64,000 bases of DNA, from the NCBI GenBank assembly GCA_017428945.1, contig JAFRPW010000047.1:1-64000 (forward strand). The letters run 5' to 3'. Shown piece after piece: positions 43,136-51,027 of the stretch (its first letter is position 1; each line of letters opens with the position of its first letter). The notes under the pieces were generated by a model that ran no database searches, was not told where the DNA came from, and worked only from the letters and a program-made list of their open reading frames with translations. Origin of the DNA: Bacteroidales bacterium (GTDB lineage Bacteria; Bacteroidota; Bacteroidia; Bacteroidales; UBA932). Position numbers and translations under genes: made by a program.

Positions 43136-43471
43136 TTATTCGAATATTTTAGAATCAAGACCAAGGAGTTCCATGCGGCGCTTTATGGCCGGGACATCTT
43201 TCGTGAGGAATTCTTCCCTCTGTGAGGCAAGGATCTTTTCCCGGGCATCCGGGGACACGAAGTACCCGATGCCGCGTTTGTTGTAGATAATCTCTTCCTG
43301 GGTGAGTTTTTCGTAGACTCGCATGACGGTGTTTGGATTCACGCCTATCTGCGCGCCGTACTCTCTCACGGAGGGTATTCTGTCATCGCCCTTCAGAGCG
43401 CCGGAGAGGATTTCCTCTGCAAATACATCGGCAATCTGGAGATAGATGGGTTTGCCTGCGTGAAAGTCCAT
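43136..43471 (-). CDS. GntR-family regulator, YtrA type
   Basis: A 111-residue regulator with the winged helix-turn-helix IPSVREYGAQIGVNPNTVMR and the short C-terminal helix region of the YtrA subfamily, with no ligand-binding domain. YtrA proteins usually repress their own ABC-transporter operon. It is the third gene here, after the ATPase and permease. The palindrome at 45107-45128 is its likely operator. The start at 43471 gives the usual MDFHAGKPIYLQIAD. Confidence 0.9.
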   Translation of the reverse strand: MDFHAGKPIYLQIADVFAEEILSGALKGDDRIPSVREYGAQIGVNPNTVMRVYEKLTQEEIIYNKRGIGYFVSPDAREKILASQREEFLTKDVPAIKRRMELLGLDSKIFE

Positions 43472-43475
43472 AATA

Positions 43476-44267
43476 CTAGTGTTTAATGGTTTTGATGCGG
43501 TATAAGATTCCTCCGGCAAGGCACAGGGCTGCTGCGGTCATACAAGCGGCGAATCCGTTCATGATGGCGCTGCTGTTATGCGTTCCTGCCATGAATTCCG
43601 TATTGACGTTCCAGCCAATCCTGCTGAAAATGAATGTCAGTGCAGAACTGATAACCATCATGGCTACGATTCCCCAGATAATCTTGTGCTTTTTGAACAC
43701 CAGGCCGGAGAGGAGGAAGTACAGGAAGTTTACACAGAAGCCGGAAATGAAGACCCAGACAAACGATGCTATGCTGAAATCTACTTCGCTGTTGCGGATT
43801 GCGTTGGTAATATCTGACAGCATTCCGGAAAAACTGAAAAGGAGGGATTTGCCGCCGGTGTGGTCCAGGAGGGTGATGAGCCAGTCGGTGCCCAGGAATA
43901 CTACAAAGAAGAGAACGGGAATCACAATGAGTGTGTTGATGAGCATGGATGTCCATTTCTCCAGACCCGATGCCGGGGCCATGAGCCATGCGCTCCCTTC
44001 CTTCTTTTTGGTGAGATAGCCATAGGTGCTTGTCTGGTAAAGTTCCAGGGCAATGAAGGCAAGGATGAATACTGCCAGGCGGGCATCACCGTTTATAGCC
44101 TGCCACTGACCGTTGACGATGAGATTGTAGCATACAACTACAATGTATGCGATAAGGCCGGAGAGCCCGATTCCAAGGGCGGCGAACATGTGGTTGCGCC
44201 ACATCTGGGTAATGTCATATTTGAACCAGTTCCAGAAACGGGAACCGTTGAAAACTTCGTTTTTCAT
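43476..44267 (-). CDS. ABC-2 type transporter permease
   Basis: A 263-residue membrane protein with six predicted helices (for example MFAALGIGLSGLIAYIVVVC and TLIVIPVLFFVVFL). It lies between the ATPase gene (four bases away) and the GntR gene (four bases away), which marks it as the membrane part of an ABC exporter. The substrate is unknown; in Firmicutes similar YtrA-controlled systems respond to cell-wall stress. Confidence 0.85.
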   Translation of the reverse strand: MKNEVFNGSRFWNWFKYDITQMWRNHMFAALGIGLSGLIAYIVVVCYNLIVNGQWQAINGDARLAVFILAFIALELYQTSTYGYLTKKKEGSAWLMAPASGLEKWTSMLINTLIVIPVLFFVVFLGTDWLITLLDHTGGKSLLFSFSGMLSDITNAIRNSEVDFSIASFVWVFISGFCVNFLYFLLSGLVFKKHKIIWGIVAMMVISSALTFIFSRIGWNVNTEFMAGTHNSSAIMNGFAACMTAAALCLAGGILYRIKTIKH

Positions 44268-44271
44268 AGGG

Positions 44272-45096
44272 CTACTTGAATAAGGCTTTTACTACATCTT
44301 TGTGGGAGTGAACGGCGTTGAAGAGAGCCTCGATATTCACCTTGGACTCTTCTCCCGTCGCATTGGGATATACCTGGATGGTACCGCCGGGGGTGCGCTC
44401 CAGATAGAGTGCGTCCGGATTGATGGTGGTGCCGTAGTCGAACAGCAGCTTGGAGGAGATCTCTTCCAGGGATGCGTTCAGGAGCACCTCTTCCTTGTCC
44501 AGGATAATCACGGGGTCGATTATGTTCTCAAGGTCACGGACCTGGTGGGTAGAGATTACAACCACGCTGTCTTCTGCGGTGTGGCGGGTGATGGCGCTTC
44601 GGAACTGTGCCTTGGAAGGGATGTCCAGGCCGTTGGTGGGCTCGTCCATAAAATAGTGGCGGGCGTTGCATGCAAGTGCGAATGCAATCCAGGTCTTCTT
44701 GAGCTGACCGGAGCTCATGGTGTCCATGCGCTGTGAAGGATCTACTTCAAGTTCTGCAAGGACCTGAAGGAATTTTGCATGGTCGTAACTGGCCCAGAGG
44801 CTGCCGGTCTCGCGGCCGAAGCGCTCTGCCTTGTTGTGTACGGGAGCAACCTCGTCGGGAAGATAGAACTGCTCCTGAAGAAGGGATGGCTGGCGGTCGA
44901 AGGGATTGCGTCCATCTGTGTGGATGGTGCCCTCCTGGGGCTTCTTGAGGCCGCACAGCAGAGTGAGAAGGGTGGTCTTGCCCACGCCGTTCTCTCCAAG
45001 GAGGCCATAGATGTTGCCCCCTTTAAGCTCCATGGAGATGTTCGAAAGAACTCTCTTGGTGCCGTAGCTGAAGGAAAGATTCGATACTGTTATCAT
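44272..45096 (-). CDS. ABC transporter ATP-binding protein
   Basis: A 274-residue ATPase with Walker A GLLGENGVGKTTLL, signature MSSGQLKKTWIAFALAC (a variant of LSGGQ), Walker B HYFMDEPTNGLD and switch histidine STHQVRDL. The C-terminal 60 residues are an extra domain of the kind seen in BcrA/NatA-type exporters. It is the first gene of the operon and powers the permease at 43476. Confidence 0.93.
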   Translation of the reverse strand: MITVSNLSFSYGTKRVLSNISMELKGGNIYGLLGENGVGKTTLLTLLCGLKKPQEGTIHTDGRNPFDRQPSLLQEQFYLPDEVAPVHNKAERFGRETGSLWASYDHAKFLQVLAELEVDPSQRMDTMSSGQLKKTWIAFALACNARHYFMDEPTNGLDIPSKAQFRSAITRHTAEDSVVVISTHQVRDLENIIDPVIILDKEEVLLNASLEEISSKLLFDYGTTINPDALYLERTPGGTIQVYPNATGEESKVNIEALFNAVHSHKDVVKALFK

Positions 45097-45106
45097 AGCT
45101 TTGCGA

Positions 45107-45138
45107 GTGTATTAGTTCATTAGTACACCGCAAAGGTA
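45107..45138 (-). promoter_or_regulatory. Promoter and GntR operator of the ABC operon
   Basis: The -7 box TACCTTTG (45131-45138, minus strand) is followed by a palindrome GTGTATTAG-TTCA-TTAGTACAC (45107-45128; seven of nine arm positions match), which covers the transcription start. It fits a repressor site for the operon's own GntR protein. Confidence 0.6.
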
Positions 45139-45187
45139 GTAACAAAAATTTATTCTGCAAATTTTTTTTGACTTTTTTGTTGAAAAA

Positions 45188-45286
45188 TGTGAAAGGTTCG
45201 GTTTTTTATGCCGAACCTTTTACATTATATGCCCTGTAGTGCCGTTTTGTGTGAAAGGTTCGGCACTTTTTTCCGAACCTTTTACA
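45188..45286. repeat. Two GGTTCGG hairpin repeats between ABC operon and 45293 gene
   Basis: 45188-45224 and 45250-45286 each have arms TGTGAAAGGTTCGG/CCGAACCTTTTACA (one G-T pair) around a 9-base loop. They follow the stop of the gene at 45293 and probably terminate its transcript before the ABC operon. Confidence 0.92.
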
Positions 45287-45292
45287 TCCTGG

Positions 45293-45823
45293 CTATCCCA
45301 GCGGGTAGAAAAGGCTTTCGTAGCGGCTGTTCCAGCTGCGGTCATAGTGCCTGCGGACTGTGCGGGCGCTGGCGAAGAGGTTGAAATTGGCCCAAGCCTC
45401 CAGGAAGAGTACGGCAAAGTCCGTGCGGTTGTGAAGGGTAAGGGCAAACAGGGTGTACACAGCTACTATATATACGCATGCGCGCTCGCGGTCATCGGCC
45501 TGGGGAGAGGAAGGGGCGGCAAGTGTGAGGCGCATGGACTGGGCAAAGGCTACGTCGGCAATGACATCGGCAAGGAGGGCTTCCTCCGAGGGCTTGTACA
45601 TCTGAAGGCAGTACCTTTCCCCGGCATGTTTTTGTGCCGATACCTCTTTTTCCAGGACGGGAAGTGGATCCGGCAGGGGGGACTCGAAGTACTTTGCGGG
45701 AGAAGATTCACCGCGGAGGAACTGAAGTGCCAGTACGCAGTAGTCCCTGACGGAGGCCTCAATTACCATTGAATAGGGGGCCTTCGCGTCTATGCGTGAC
45801 AATATTTCCTGTACACTGGCCAT
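45293..45823 (-). CDS. Conserved-looking helical protein, unknown function
   Basis: A 176-residue soluble, mostly helical protein (MASVQEILSRIDAKAPYSMV at the start; ALTLHNRTDFAVLFLEAW; SRYESLFYPLG at the end). It has no signal peptide or membrane helix and no motif I recognise. It is a single gene, preceded by the divergent dehydrogenase gene and followed by two hairpin repeats. Codon use and good coding character support it as real. Confidence 0.65.
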   Translation of the reverse strand: MASVQEILSRIDAKAPYSMVIEASVRDYCVLALQFLRGESSPAKYFESPLPDPLPVLEKEVSAQKHAGERYCLQMYKPSEEALLADVIADVAFAQSMRLTLAAPSSPQADDRERACVYIVAVYTLFALTLHNRTDFAVLFLEAWANFNLFASARTVRRHYDRSWNSRYESLFYPLG

Positions 45824-45852
45824 TAGTGGGTGTAAATATACAAAAAATCTGC

Positions 45853-45891
45853 TAATTTTGTACGAGATTCCGGATCAAGTCCGGAATGACG
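45853..45891 (+). promoter_or_regulatory. Promoter of the dehydrogenase gene with a palindrome in its leader
   Basis: TAATTTTG (45853-45860) is the -7 box. The GATnCCCG-type repeat GAGATTCCGGATCAAGTCCG then GAATGACG (45864-45891) starts three bases later and ends seven bases before the ATG at 45899, so almost the whole leader is a hairpin that could hide the ribosome site. Confidence 0.65.
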
Positions 45892-45898
45892 TAACATT

Positions 45899-46825
45899 AT
45901 GAAGATTGTCTTTTTGGATGCCATAACCATGGGCGATGCCTCCCTCGAGGAGATTGCAGCCCTTGGAGAGCTGGTCACTTATCCCAGTTCAACTCCACAG
46001 GAGGCACGGGAAAGGGTAAAGGATGCAGATGTAGCACTCCTTAACAAAGTTATTGTTGACAAAGAGTTCCTTGACGCCGCACCAAAACTCAGATTGGTGT
46101 GTGAGGCCGGCACCGGGATCAACAACATAGACGTCAAACTGTGCGAGGAGCGCGGAGTCATCGTAAGAAACGTTGCCGCATATTCCACAGATTCCGTGGC
46201 CCAGACCGCCTGGATGCACATCCTTAACCTTGCCGGAAGGGCGTTCCACTACAATTCCTTCGTACATGACGGCTCATACAGCCGCAATGTGGTGCATGTG
46301 GACTACCGCCATCCTTTCACGGAACTCTCCGGAAAGACACTTGGCGTGGTTGGCATGGGAGCAATCGGGCATAAGGTAGCGGCAATTGCCAAGGCCTTCG
46401 GGATGGAGGTCATTTATTACTCCACATCCGGCACCAATCATTGCAAGGAGTATCCTGCAGTGTCGCTTGAGACACTGTTGGCAGAATCGGACGTCATTAC
46501 CATCCACGCCCCCTACAATGAGCGTACGGCAGGTCTCATCGGCTATGAGCAGTTCAAAAAGATGAAAAGGACGGCCTTCCTGGTGAATACCGGCCGCGGA
46601 GGCATTGCCGTGGAAGCAGATCTTGCCATGGCACTGGACGACGGTCTCATTGCCGGCGCGGGAATAGATGTGTACGTGAAGGAACCACTTCCCCTTGACA
46701 GTCCCCTCATGAAACTTCAGCATCCGGAAAGGCTTCTGCTGAGCCCCCACATTGCCTGGTATTCGACGGAGGCCCGTGCCCGCCTTGCACACGAAATGGC
46801 GGAGAATATCAAGAAAGGTTGGTAA
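45899..46825 (+). CDS. D-2-hydroxyacid dehydrogenase
   Basis: A 308-residue NAD-dependent dehydrogenase with the Rossmann motif GVVGMGAIGHKVA and the catalytic arginine, glutamate and histidine in NTGRGGIAVE, VYVKEPLP and SPHIAWYS. It reduces a 2-keto acid (hydroxypyruvate, pyruvate or similar) to the D-hydroxy acid. The substrate cannot be told from the sequence. The stop codon lies inside the stem of the GGTTCGG hairpin at 46822-46856. Confidence 0.9.
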   Translation: MKIVFLDAITMGDASLEEIAALGELVTYPSSTPQEARERVKDADVALLNKVIVDKEFLDAAPKLRLVCEAGTGINNIDVKLCEERGVIVRNVAAYSTDSVAQTAWMHILNLAGRAFHYNSFVHDGSYSRNVVHVDYRHPFTELSGKTLGVVGMGAIGHKVAAIAKAFGMEVIYYSTSGTNHCKEYPAVSLETLLAESDVITIHAPYNERTAGLIGYEQFKKMKRTAFLVNTGRGGIAVEADLAMALDDGLIAGAGIDVYVKEPLPLDSPLMKLQHPERLLLSPHIAWYSTEARARLAHEMAENIKKGW

Positions 46826-46856
46826 AAGGTTCGGAAAATAGTGCCGAACCTTTCAC
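46822..46856. repeat. GGTTCGG hairpin repeat, fifth copy
   Basis: GTAAAAGGTTCGG, a 9-base loop, CCGAACCTTTCAC. It lies between two convergent genes and overlaps the dehydrogenase stop codon (46823-46825), as expected of a shared terminator. Confidence 0.92.
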
Positions 46857-47263
46857 ATTTTTGATGCCCTGTACTCCGAGGGCAGCATGCCGGTTTGTTC
46901 GCGGAACAGGCGGGAGAAGTTGCTGCGGTCGTTTATTCCCACGCGGCGGGCAATTACGGAGAACGGGGTGTCAGGCTCTGCGATGAGCTGTTTTTTTGCC
47001 TCCTCTATACGTAGCCTGGTGCGCCAGGTGCGGAAGTCTTCCCCCTTCTCTTCAATGCAGTAGTGGAACAGCTGGTCCGATGTTATGCCCATCCGCTTTG
47101 CCACCTGCGAGGGATTGCCCTCTGGCAGCAGGTAGCCGCGGTTTTTCTCCCACTGGTTTACTGCTGCGGCAACCTTGGACCCGGAAGAGGAAGGGGCCTG
47201 CTTCCATTTGTCAAGCAGACCCCCTAATCTTGAAAGTATTCCCGTCTTACCAGCCAAGGACAT
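46853..47263 (-). CDS. AraC-type helix-turn-helix regulator
   Basis: A 136-residue protein whose C-terminal 100 residues are an AraC/XylS DNA-binding domain (LRIEEAKKQLIAEPDTPFSV, VIARRVGINDRSNFSRLFRE, TGMLPSEYRA). There is only a short N-terminal tail and no sensor domain, so it may act with a partner or be controlled by its amount. Its likely start overlaps the stop of the deoxyhypusine-synthase homologue by 17 bases, so it may regulate that gene. Confidence 0.8.
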   Translation of the reverse strand: MSLAGKTGILSRLGGLLDKWKQAPSSSGSKVAAAVNQWEKNRGYLLPEGNPSQVAKRMGITSDQLFHYCIEEKGEDFRTWRTRLRIEEAKKQLIAEPDTPFSVIARRVGINDRSNFSRLFREQTGMLPSEYRASKM

Positions 47264-48215
47264 AGGCGAAGATAAGGGGAGCAACGATGGTGGCGTCGGA
47301 TTCCACGATGAACTTGGGCGTATCCGGTGCGAGCTTGCCCCAGGTGATTTTCTCGTTGGGGACGGCGCCGGAGTAGGAACCGTAGCTGGTTGTGGAGTCT
47401 GAAATCTGGCAGAAGTATGCCCAGAGGGGAGTGCCTTCCCATCCCAGGTCCTGTTCCATCATGGGAACGCAGCAGATGGGGAAGTCTCCGGCAGTGCCGC
47501 CGCCAATCTGGAAGAATCCCACGCCGGGGGCGTTCTTCTTGTACCAGTCAACGAGGAACATCATGACTTCCACGCCCTGGATTACCATATGGGGATCATA
47601 CTCTCCGCGGATTACGTGAGCGGTGAAGATGTTGCCGGTGGTGCAGTCTTCCCATGCGGGGCAGATGATGGGGATGTTCTTTTCACATGCTGCAACAACC
47701 CAGCTGTCCTTGGGGTCAATCTCATAGTACTGCTTGAGGACGCCGCTACGGATCATCTGGTAGATGAACTCGTAGGGGAGATACCTTTTACCCTCTGCCT
47801 TGGCCTTGTCCCACACTTCCACAAGGTGTTTTTCCAGACGGCGGAAAGCTTCCTCTTCAGGAATGCAGGTGTCTGTGACACGGTTGTAGTGGTTGTCCAG
47901 AAGCTCCTGCTCCTGCTTGGGGGTGAGGTCACGGTAACCGGGAACCCTGTAGTAGTGGCTGTGGGCCACAAGGTTCATGATGTCTTCTTCAAGGTTGTTT
48001 GCAGAGCAGCAGACGAAGGCAATCTTGTCCTGGCGGATCATCTCCGCGAGGGAGAGGCCAAGTTCTGCGGTGCTCATTGCTCCGGCCATTGCGAGGAACA
48101 TCTTTCCACCTTTGTTAAGGAGGTCTTCATATGCCTTTGCGGCATCTACAAGGGCTGCCGAGTTGAAGTGACGGTAGTGATGGGTGATGAATTGAGAGAT
48201 AGGACCCTTTTCCAT
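47247..48215 (-). CDS. Deoxyhypusine synthase family protein
   Basis: A 322-residue protein of the deoxyhypusine synthase family. The catalytic lysine context WGK is kept (NEKITWGKLAPD), and so are AGAMSTAELGLSLAEMI and CPAWEDCTTG. In eukaryotes and archaea the enzyme moves an aminobutyl group from spermidine to eIF5A, but bacteria have no eIF5A and the bacterial homologues may make homospermidine or modify something else. The window also carries agmatine deiminase and carbamoylputrescine amidase (61797-63703), which make the putrescine needed for such chemistry. Confidence 0.88.
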   Translation of the reverse strand: MEKGPISQFITHHYRHFNSAALVDAAKAYEDLLNKGGKMFLAMAGAMSTAELGLSLAEMIRQDKIAFVCCSANNLEEDIMNLVAHSHYYRVPGYRDLTPKQEQELLDNHYNRVTDTCIPEEEAFRRLEKHLVEVWDKAKAEGKRYLPYEFIYQMIRSGVLKQYYEIDPKDSWVVAACEKNIPIICPAWEDCTTGNIFTAHVIRGEYDPHMVIQGVEVMMFLVDWYKKNAPGVGFFQIGGGTAGDFPICCVPMMEQDLGWEGTPLWAYFCQISDSTTSYGSYSGAVPNEKITWGKLAPDTPKFIVESDATIVAPLIFAYVLGW

Positions 48216-48245
48216 TTTTTTTTAACTTTTTTTTTAATTTGTATG

Positions 48246-48273
48246 CAAAGGTACGTTTTTTTTGTTAACTTTG
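48246..48273. promoter_or_regulatory. Divergent promoters (deoxyhypusine-synthase homologue and TM2 operon)
   Basis: TACCTTTG at 48246-48253 on the minus strand and TAACTTTG at 48266-48273 on the plus strand, both perfect TAnnTTTG boxes, 12 bases apart. Confidence 0.7.
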
Positions 48274-48319
48274 TCCTTAACGTGACAAAAATCTGTTTAA
48301 CCTTATAAACCTAATTGTT

Positions 48320-48727
48320 ATGAAGAAATTCTTCCTCGCACTGGTTGCCATGTTCGCAATCACCGCAGTTGCTTCTGCAGCAAACTACACCGCAGACGAT
48401 GCAGCTATCGATGCCGCTATCGAGAATGCTATTGACGTGAATGCATTCAACCTCGGCAACACCGCTACCGCACCCCTCGGCGCAACTTATGTAGCACTTG
48501 GCAACAACGATGTTGTTTCCCTCCTCCTCACCTTCTTCCTTGGCTGGACCGGTATTCACCGTGTGTACATGGGTTCCACCCCTTGGATGTGGATCCTCTA
48601 CCTCCTCACCGGCGGCGGATTCGGCGTGGTAGTCCTTCTTGACTTCGTATTCGAACTCATCGGCTTTGTCGATGGCTCAGGCCTTGGCAAGTACTACGAC
48701 AACCCTAACATCCTCATGTGGCTGTAG
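48320..48727 (+). CDS. TM2-domain exported/membrane protein
   Basis: A 135-residue protein with a signal peptide (MKKFFLALVAMFAITAVASA), a 40-residue acidic spacer and a TM2 domain (LLLTFFLGWTGIHRVYMG, then two helices with GGGFGVVVLLDFVFELIGF). TM2 proteins are small envelope proteins of unknown role. The start follows a TAnnTTTG promoter. It is the first gene of a four-gene operon (to 51027). Confidence 0.9.
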   Translation: MKKFFLALVAMFAITAVASAANYTADDAAIDAAIENAIDVNAFNLGNTATAPLGATYVALGNNDVVSLLLTFFLGWTGIHRVYMGSTPWMWILYLLTGGGFGVVVLLDFVFELIGFVDGSGLGKYYDNPNILMWL

Positions 48728-49443
48728 TGCTGCGTAAAGGCCTTATATCCGCTGCACTGCTGCTTCTTGCCCTTGGCGCTTTCGCCCAAAGGAGGGCATC
48801 GGCAGACGTAGAGGTCAAGTCTCTTGCAGACGGAAAGGTTACAACGGTCACCAAGCGCGTTTTCTGTCAGGGAAACGGTCGTTTGGTGACCGTTTTTTCT
48901 TCTCCCTACGATTATACCACAATCACCAATCTGAAGGGAGAATTCAAACTGTACGTGCCATCGTCAAACGAGGTATTCTCCCGTGTGGACCAGAATTTCG
49001 GTTCAGGTAACGAACTCCTGTACCTTTTCCTGGCAGGTCGTCAGGACAATCTGGGCCTTCTTGGCATGGGATATACCCTTCAGGGCTCTTCCTACGATGA
49101 AGAAGGCTACCTGAAGCGTACGTACACAACCAAGAAAAAGGACACCGCTCCCACAGTGGAACTTGTCCTGAAGGACTATCTTCCGGTATATGTGGCATAT
49201 CTGGACCACTCCGGGAACGTCCTCAGCAAAATGTATCTTTCACAGTACACAAAGGGCTCCAGCCTGGTTTTCCCCACAAGGGTTACGGAGATTACTTACA
49301 ATAAGGAAAAGCACGATTCCACGGTAGTCAGAACCATCTATTCCTCCATCTCCACAGACGGCTCGGATCCCAATTTCGACTATCAGGTTCCAGCAGGAGC
49401 AAAACCTGCAGGAAACCCTCTTGACGCCCTGAAGAAAAAATGA
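48727..49443 (+). CDS. Exported LolA-like protein, unknown function
   Basis: A 238-residue protein with a signal peptide (LISAALLLLALGAFAQ) and a mature part of beta-strands (RVFCQGNGRLVTVFSSPYDY, EFKLYVPSSNEVFSRVDQ, YLPVYVAYLDHSGNVLSK) that resembles a LolA/outer-membrane-lipoprotein-carrier fold. The similarity is weak. The start is a GTG that overlaps the TM2 stop by one base; another GTG three codons upstream (48718) is possible. It ends by overlapping the next gene by four bases. Confidence 0.75.
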   Translation: MLRKGLISAALLLLALGAFAQRRASADVEVKSLADGKVTTVTKRVFCQGNGRLVTVFSSPYDYTTITNLKGEFKLYVPSSNEVFSRVDQNFGSGNELLYLFLAGRQDNLGLLGMGYTLQGSSYDEEGYLKRTYTTKKKDTAPTVELVLKDYLPVYVAYLDHSGNVLSKMYLSQYTKGSSLVFPTRVTEITYNKEKHDSTVVRTIYSSISTDGSDPNFDYQVPAGAKPAGNPLDALKKK

Positions 49444-50411
49444 GAGCAAGGCTGATTGTTTCGGCTTTGATGCTGCTTTTGAGCATTCCCTCCCACGCGC
49501 AGAAAGTGCGTGGCATTTTTTCTTTATCGGACTATCTTACCAGGAATTCTTACATAGGGCATGCGGGAAGGCAGTACCTGAAGCCCGTTCCGCCCAAACC
49601 CTCCACATTTGAACCCCAGGCCTTTGACCCGTCTGCTCCCGTCTGGAATATCGGGGCCGATGGTGACTTCGTCCTGGACCTCCTGGACCGCGGTCTCAGG
49701 GAAGACGCGCTAATTCTTTTGGGGGAGGGAAATTACGCCCCCGGGGACAGTCTTTCCTATCTCCGCGGCCTTGCCCTTTTTGACGACCGCCAGTTCCAGG
49801 CGGCAGACCAGTGGCTGTCCAAGGTGAAGGGCCCCTTGTCAGACCCCGCCATGTTTTATGGTAACGTTGCCAGAGTGCACCTTGACAGGCCTTTCGATGC
49901 CCTGAAGGCGCTCTCCCGCTATGAAGGGCCGTATTCTGAGCTGGCATGCATGCAGCGAGCCGGCATTGCCCTCATGCTGGGAAACGTGAGCATGTTCCAG
50001 GAGGAGTCGGAACTCTTTACATATTCGGATTACCGCCTCTCGGAAAGCGAGAAGGCAATAAAGGACTTGTCGGAGTCGTTGAAAAAGAGCCAAAAGAGCC
50101 CCTGGCTGGCCGCAGGGCTGTCGGCCTTAATCCCGGGCGCGGGAAAGATCTATGCCGGCCAGACAGGCCCCGGCGTGGCATCTTTCCTTGCCGTAGGTTC
50201 CCTTGCTGCAATAACCGCAGAGCAGTGGAATCACCACGGTGCAAAAGACTGGAGAACAATAGTCGCAGGTTCCCTCTGCGGCATATTCTATATAGGTAAT
50301 ATCTACGGAAGCTGGGTTTCCGTAAGCATACAAAGGCAGAATATCGAAGATGAAACCAAGGCGCTGGTACTTTATAATATCAGTATTCCTCTTGGCAGCT
50401 TTTTCCGCTAG
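49440..50411 (+). CDS. Exported repeat protein with C-terminal membrane segments (TM2 operon)
   Basis: A 323-residue protein with a signal peptide (MRARLIVSALMLLLSIPSHA), a helical region with tetratricopeptide-like spacing (about 70-200), and a C-terminal hydrophobic part (SALIPGAGKIYAGQTGPGVA onward) whose PGxGxxYxG pattern is like the TM2/DUF5683 group. It overlaps the next gene by 62 bases, a long overlap. It probably forms an envelope complex with its neighbours; the function is unknown. Confidence 0.75.
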   Translation: MRARLIVSALMLLLSIPSHAQKVRGIFSLSDYLTRNSYIGHAGRQYLKPVPPKPSTFEPQAFDPSAPVWNIGADGDFVLDLLDRGLREDALILLGEGNYAPGDSLSYLRGLALFDDRQFQAADQWLSKVKGPLSDPAMFYGNVARVHLDRPFDALKALSRYEGPYSELACMQRAGIALMLGNVSMFQEESELFTYSDYRLSESEKAIKDLSESLKKSQKSPWLAAGLSALIPGAGKIYAGQTGPGVASFLAVGSLAAITAEQWNHHGAKDWRTIVAGSLCGIFYIGNIYGSWVSVSIQRQNIEDETKALVLYNISIPLGSFFR

Positions 50412-51027
50412 GGCACAGTCCCCGGCGCTCAAGGCCGTATTGTATGAGAGGATAGTATTTGAGGGCGCTGGTCCGGAAGAGACCAACGACGCCCTCCTTG
50501 CCCGTGCCCTCTGCCTCACGGAGCTGGGAAGGTGGGCCGATGCCTCCGACGCCCTGGACCGCCTCCGCCTCTATGCTCTGGAGCCCGTCAGGGTGCCGGA
50601 GATAAACTACCTGAAAGCGCTCTGCAAGTATCGTCAGGGAGATTACGCGAGCGCCGCTACAGTAATGGCAGAGGGGCTCCCGGATACTCCTGATGCGCAG
50701 AAACTAGGCTATTTGATTACGGCGGCCTCTTCCTGGAAGGGCAAGAACGAGCTCCTTGCCGCAATTCTTGGAGTATACCCTCCTTATGGTCATCTGTACA
50801 CGCATGCCAAAGGCGGAGTGCCAATTACCATAGCATCGTCCTGCAGTGCCGCTCTGTGGGTTGTTGCCGCCATATCCGGAGACTGGATAACAGCTATCGT
50901 AGGCGGCGGCCTCCTCCTCAGCGAAACCTGGTGGCGGGGGAGTGTGCAGGCAATGCCGCAAAAAGCCCGCGAGTACAACACCCGCGAGCTGGCAAACTAT
51001 CTTGAGAGACTGGAGGCCTCTCTCTAG
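50350..51027 (+). CDS. Exported helical-repeat protein, last gene of the TM2 operon
   Basis: A 225-residue protein that looks like a shorter relative of the gene before it: signal peptide (FIISVFLLAAFSARAQ), tetratricopeptide-like helices (RALCLTELGRWADASDALDR), and hydrophobic C-terminal segments (CSAALWVVAAISGDWITAIV). It starts 62 bases before the end of the preceding gene, in another frame, so the two readings share sequence. The function is unknown. Its stop overlaps that of the convergent kinase gene. Confidence 0.75.
   Translation: MKPRRWYFIISVFLLAAFSARAQSPALKAVLYERIVFEGAGPEETNDALLARALCLTELGRWADASDALDRLRLYALEPVRVPEINYLKALCKYRQGDYASAATVMAEGLPDTPDAQKLGYLITAASSWKGKNELLAAILGVYPPYGHLYTHAKGGVPITIASSCSAALWVVAAISGDWITAIVGGGLLLSETWWRGSVQAMPQKAREYNTRELANYLERLEASL

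Noticed and set aside
42325..46856. GGTTCGG hairpins as a CRISPR array
   Set aside because: The copies are palindromic, irregularly spaced by up to 2.8 kb, and each lies at a gene end.
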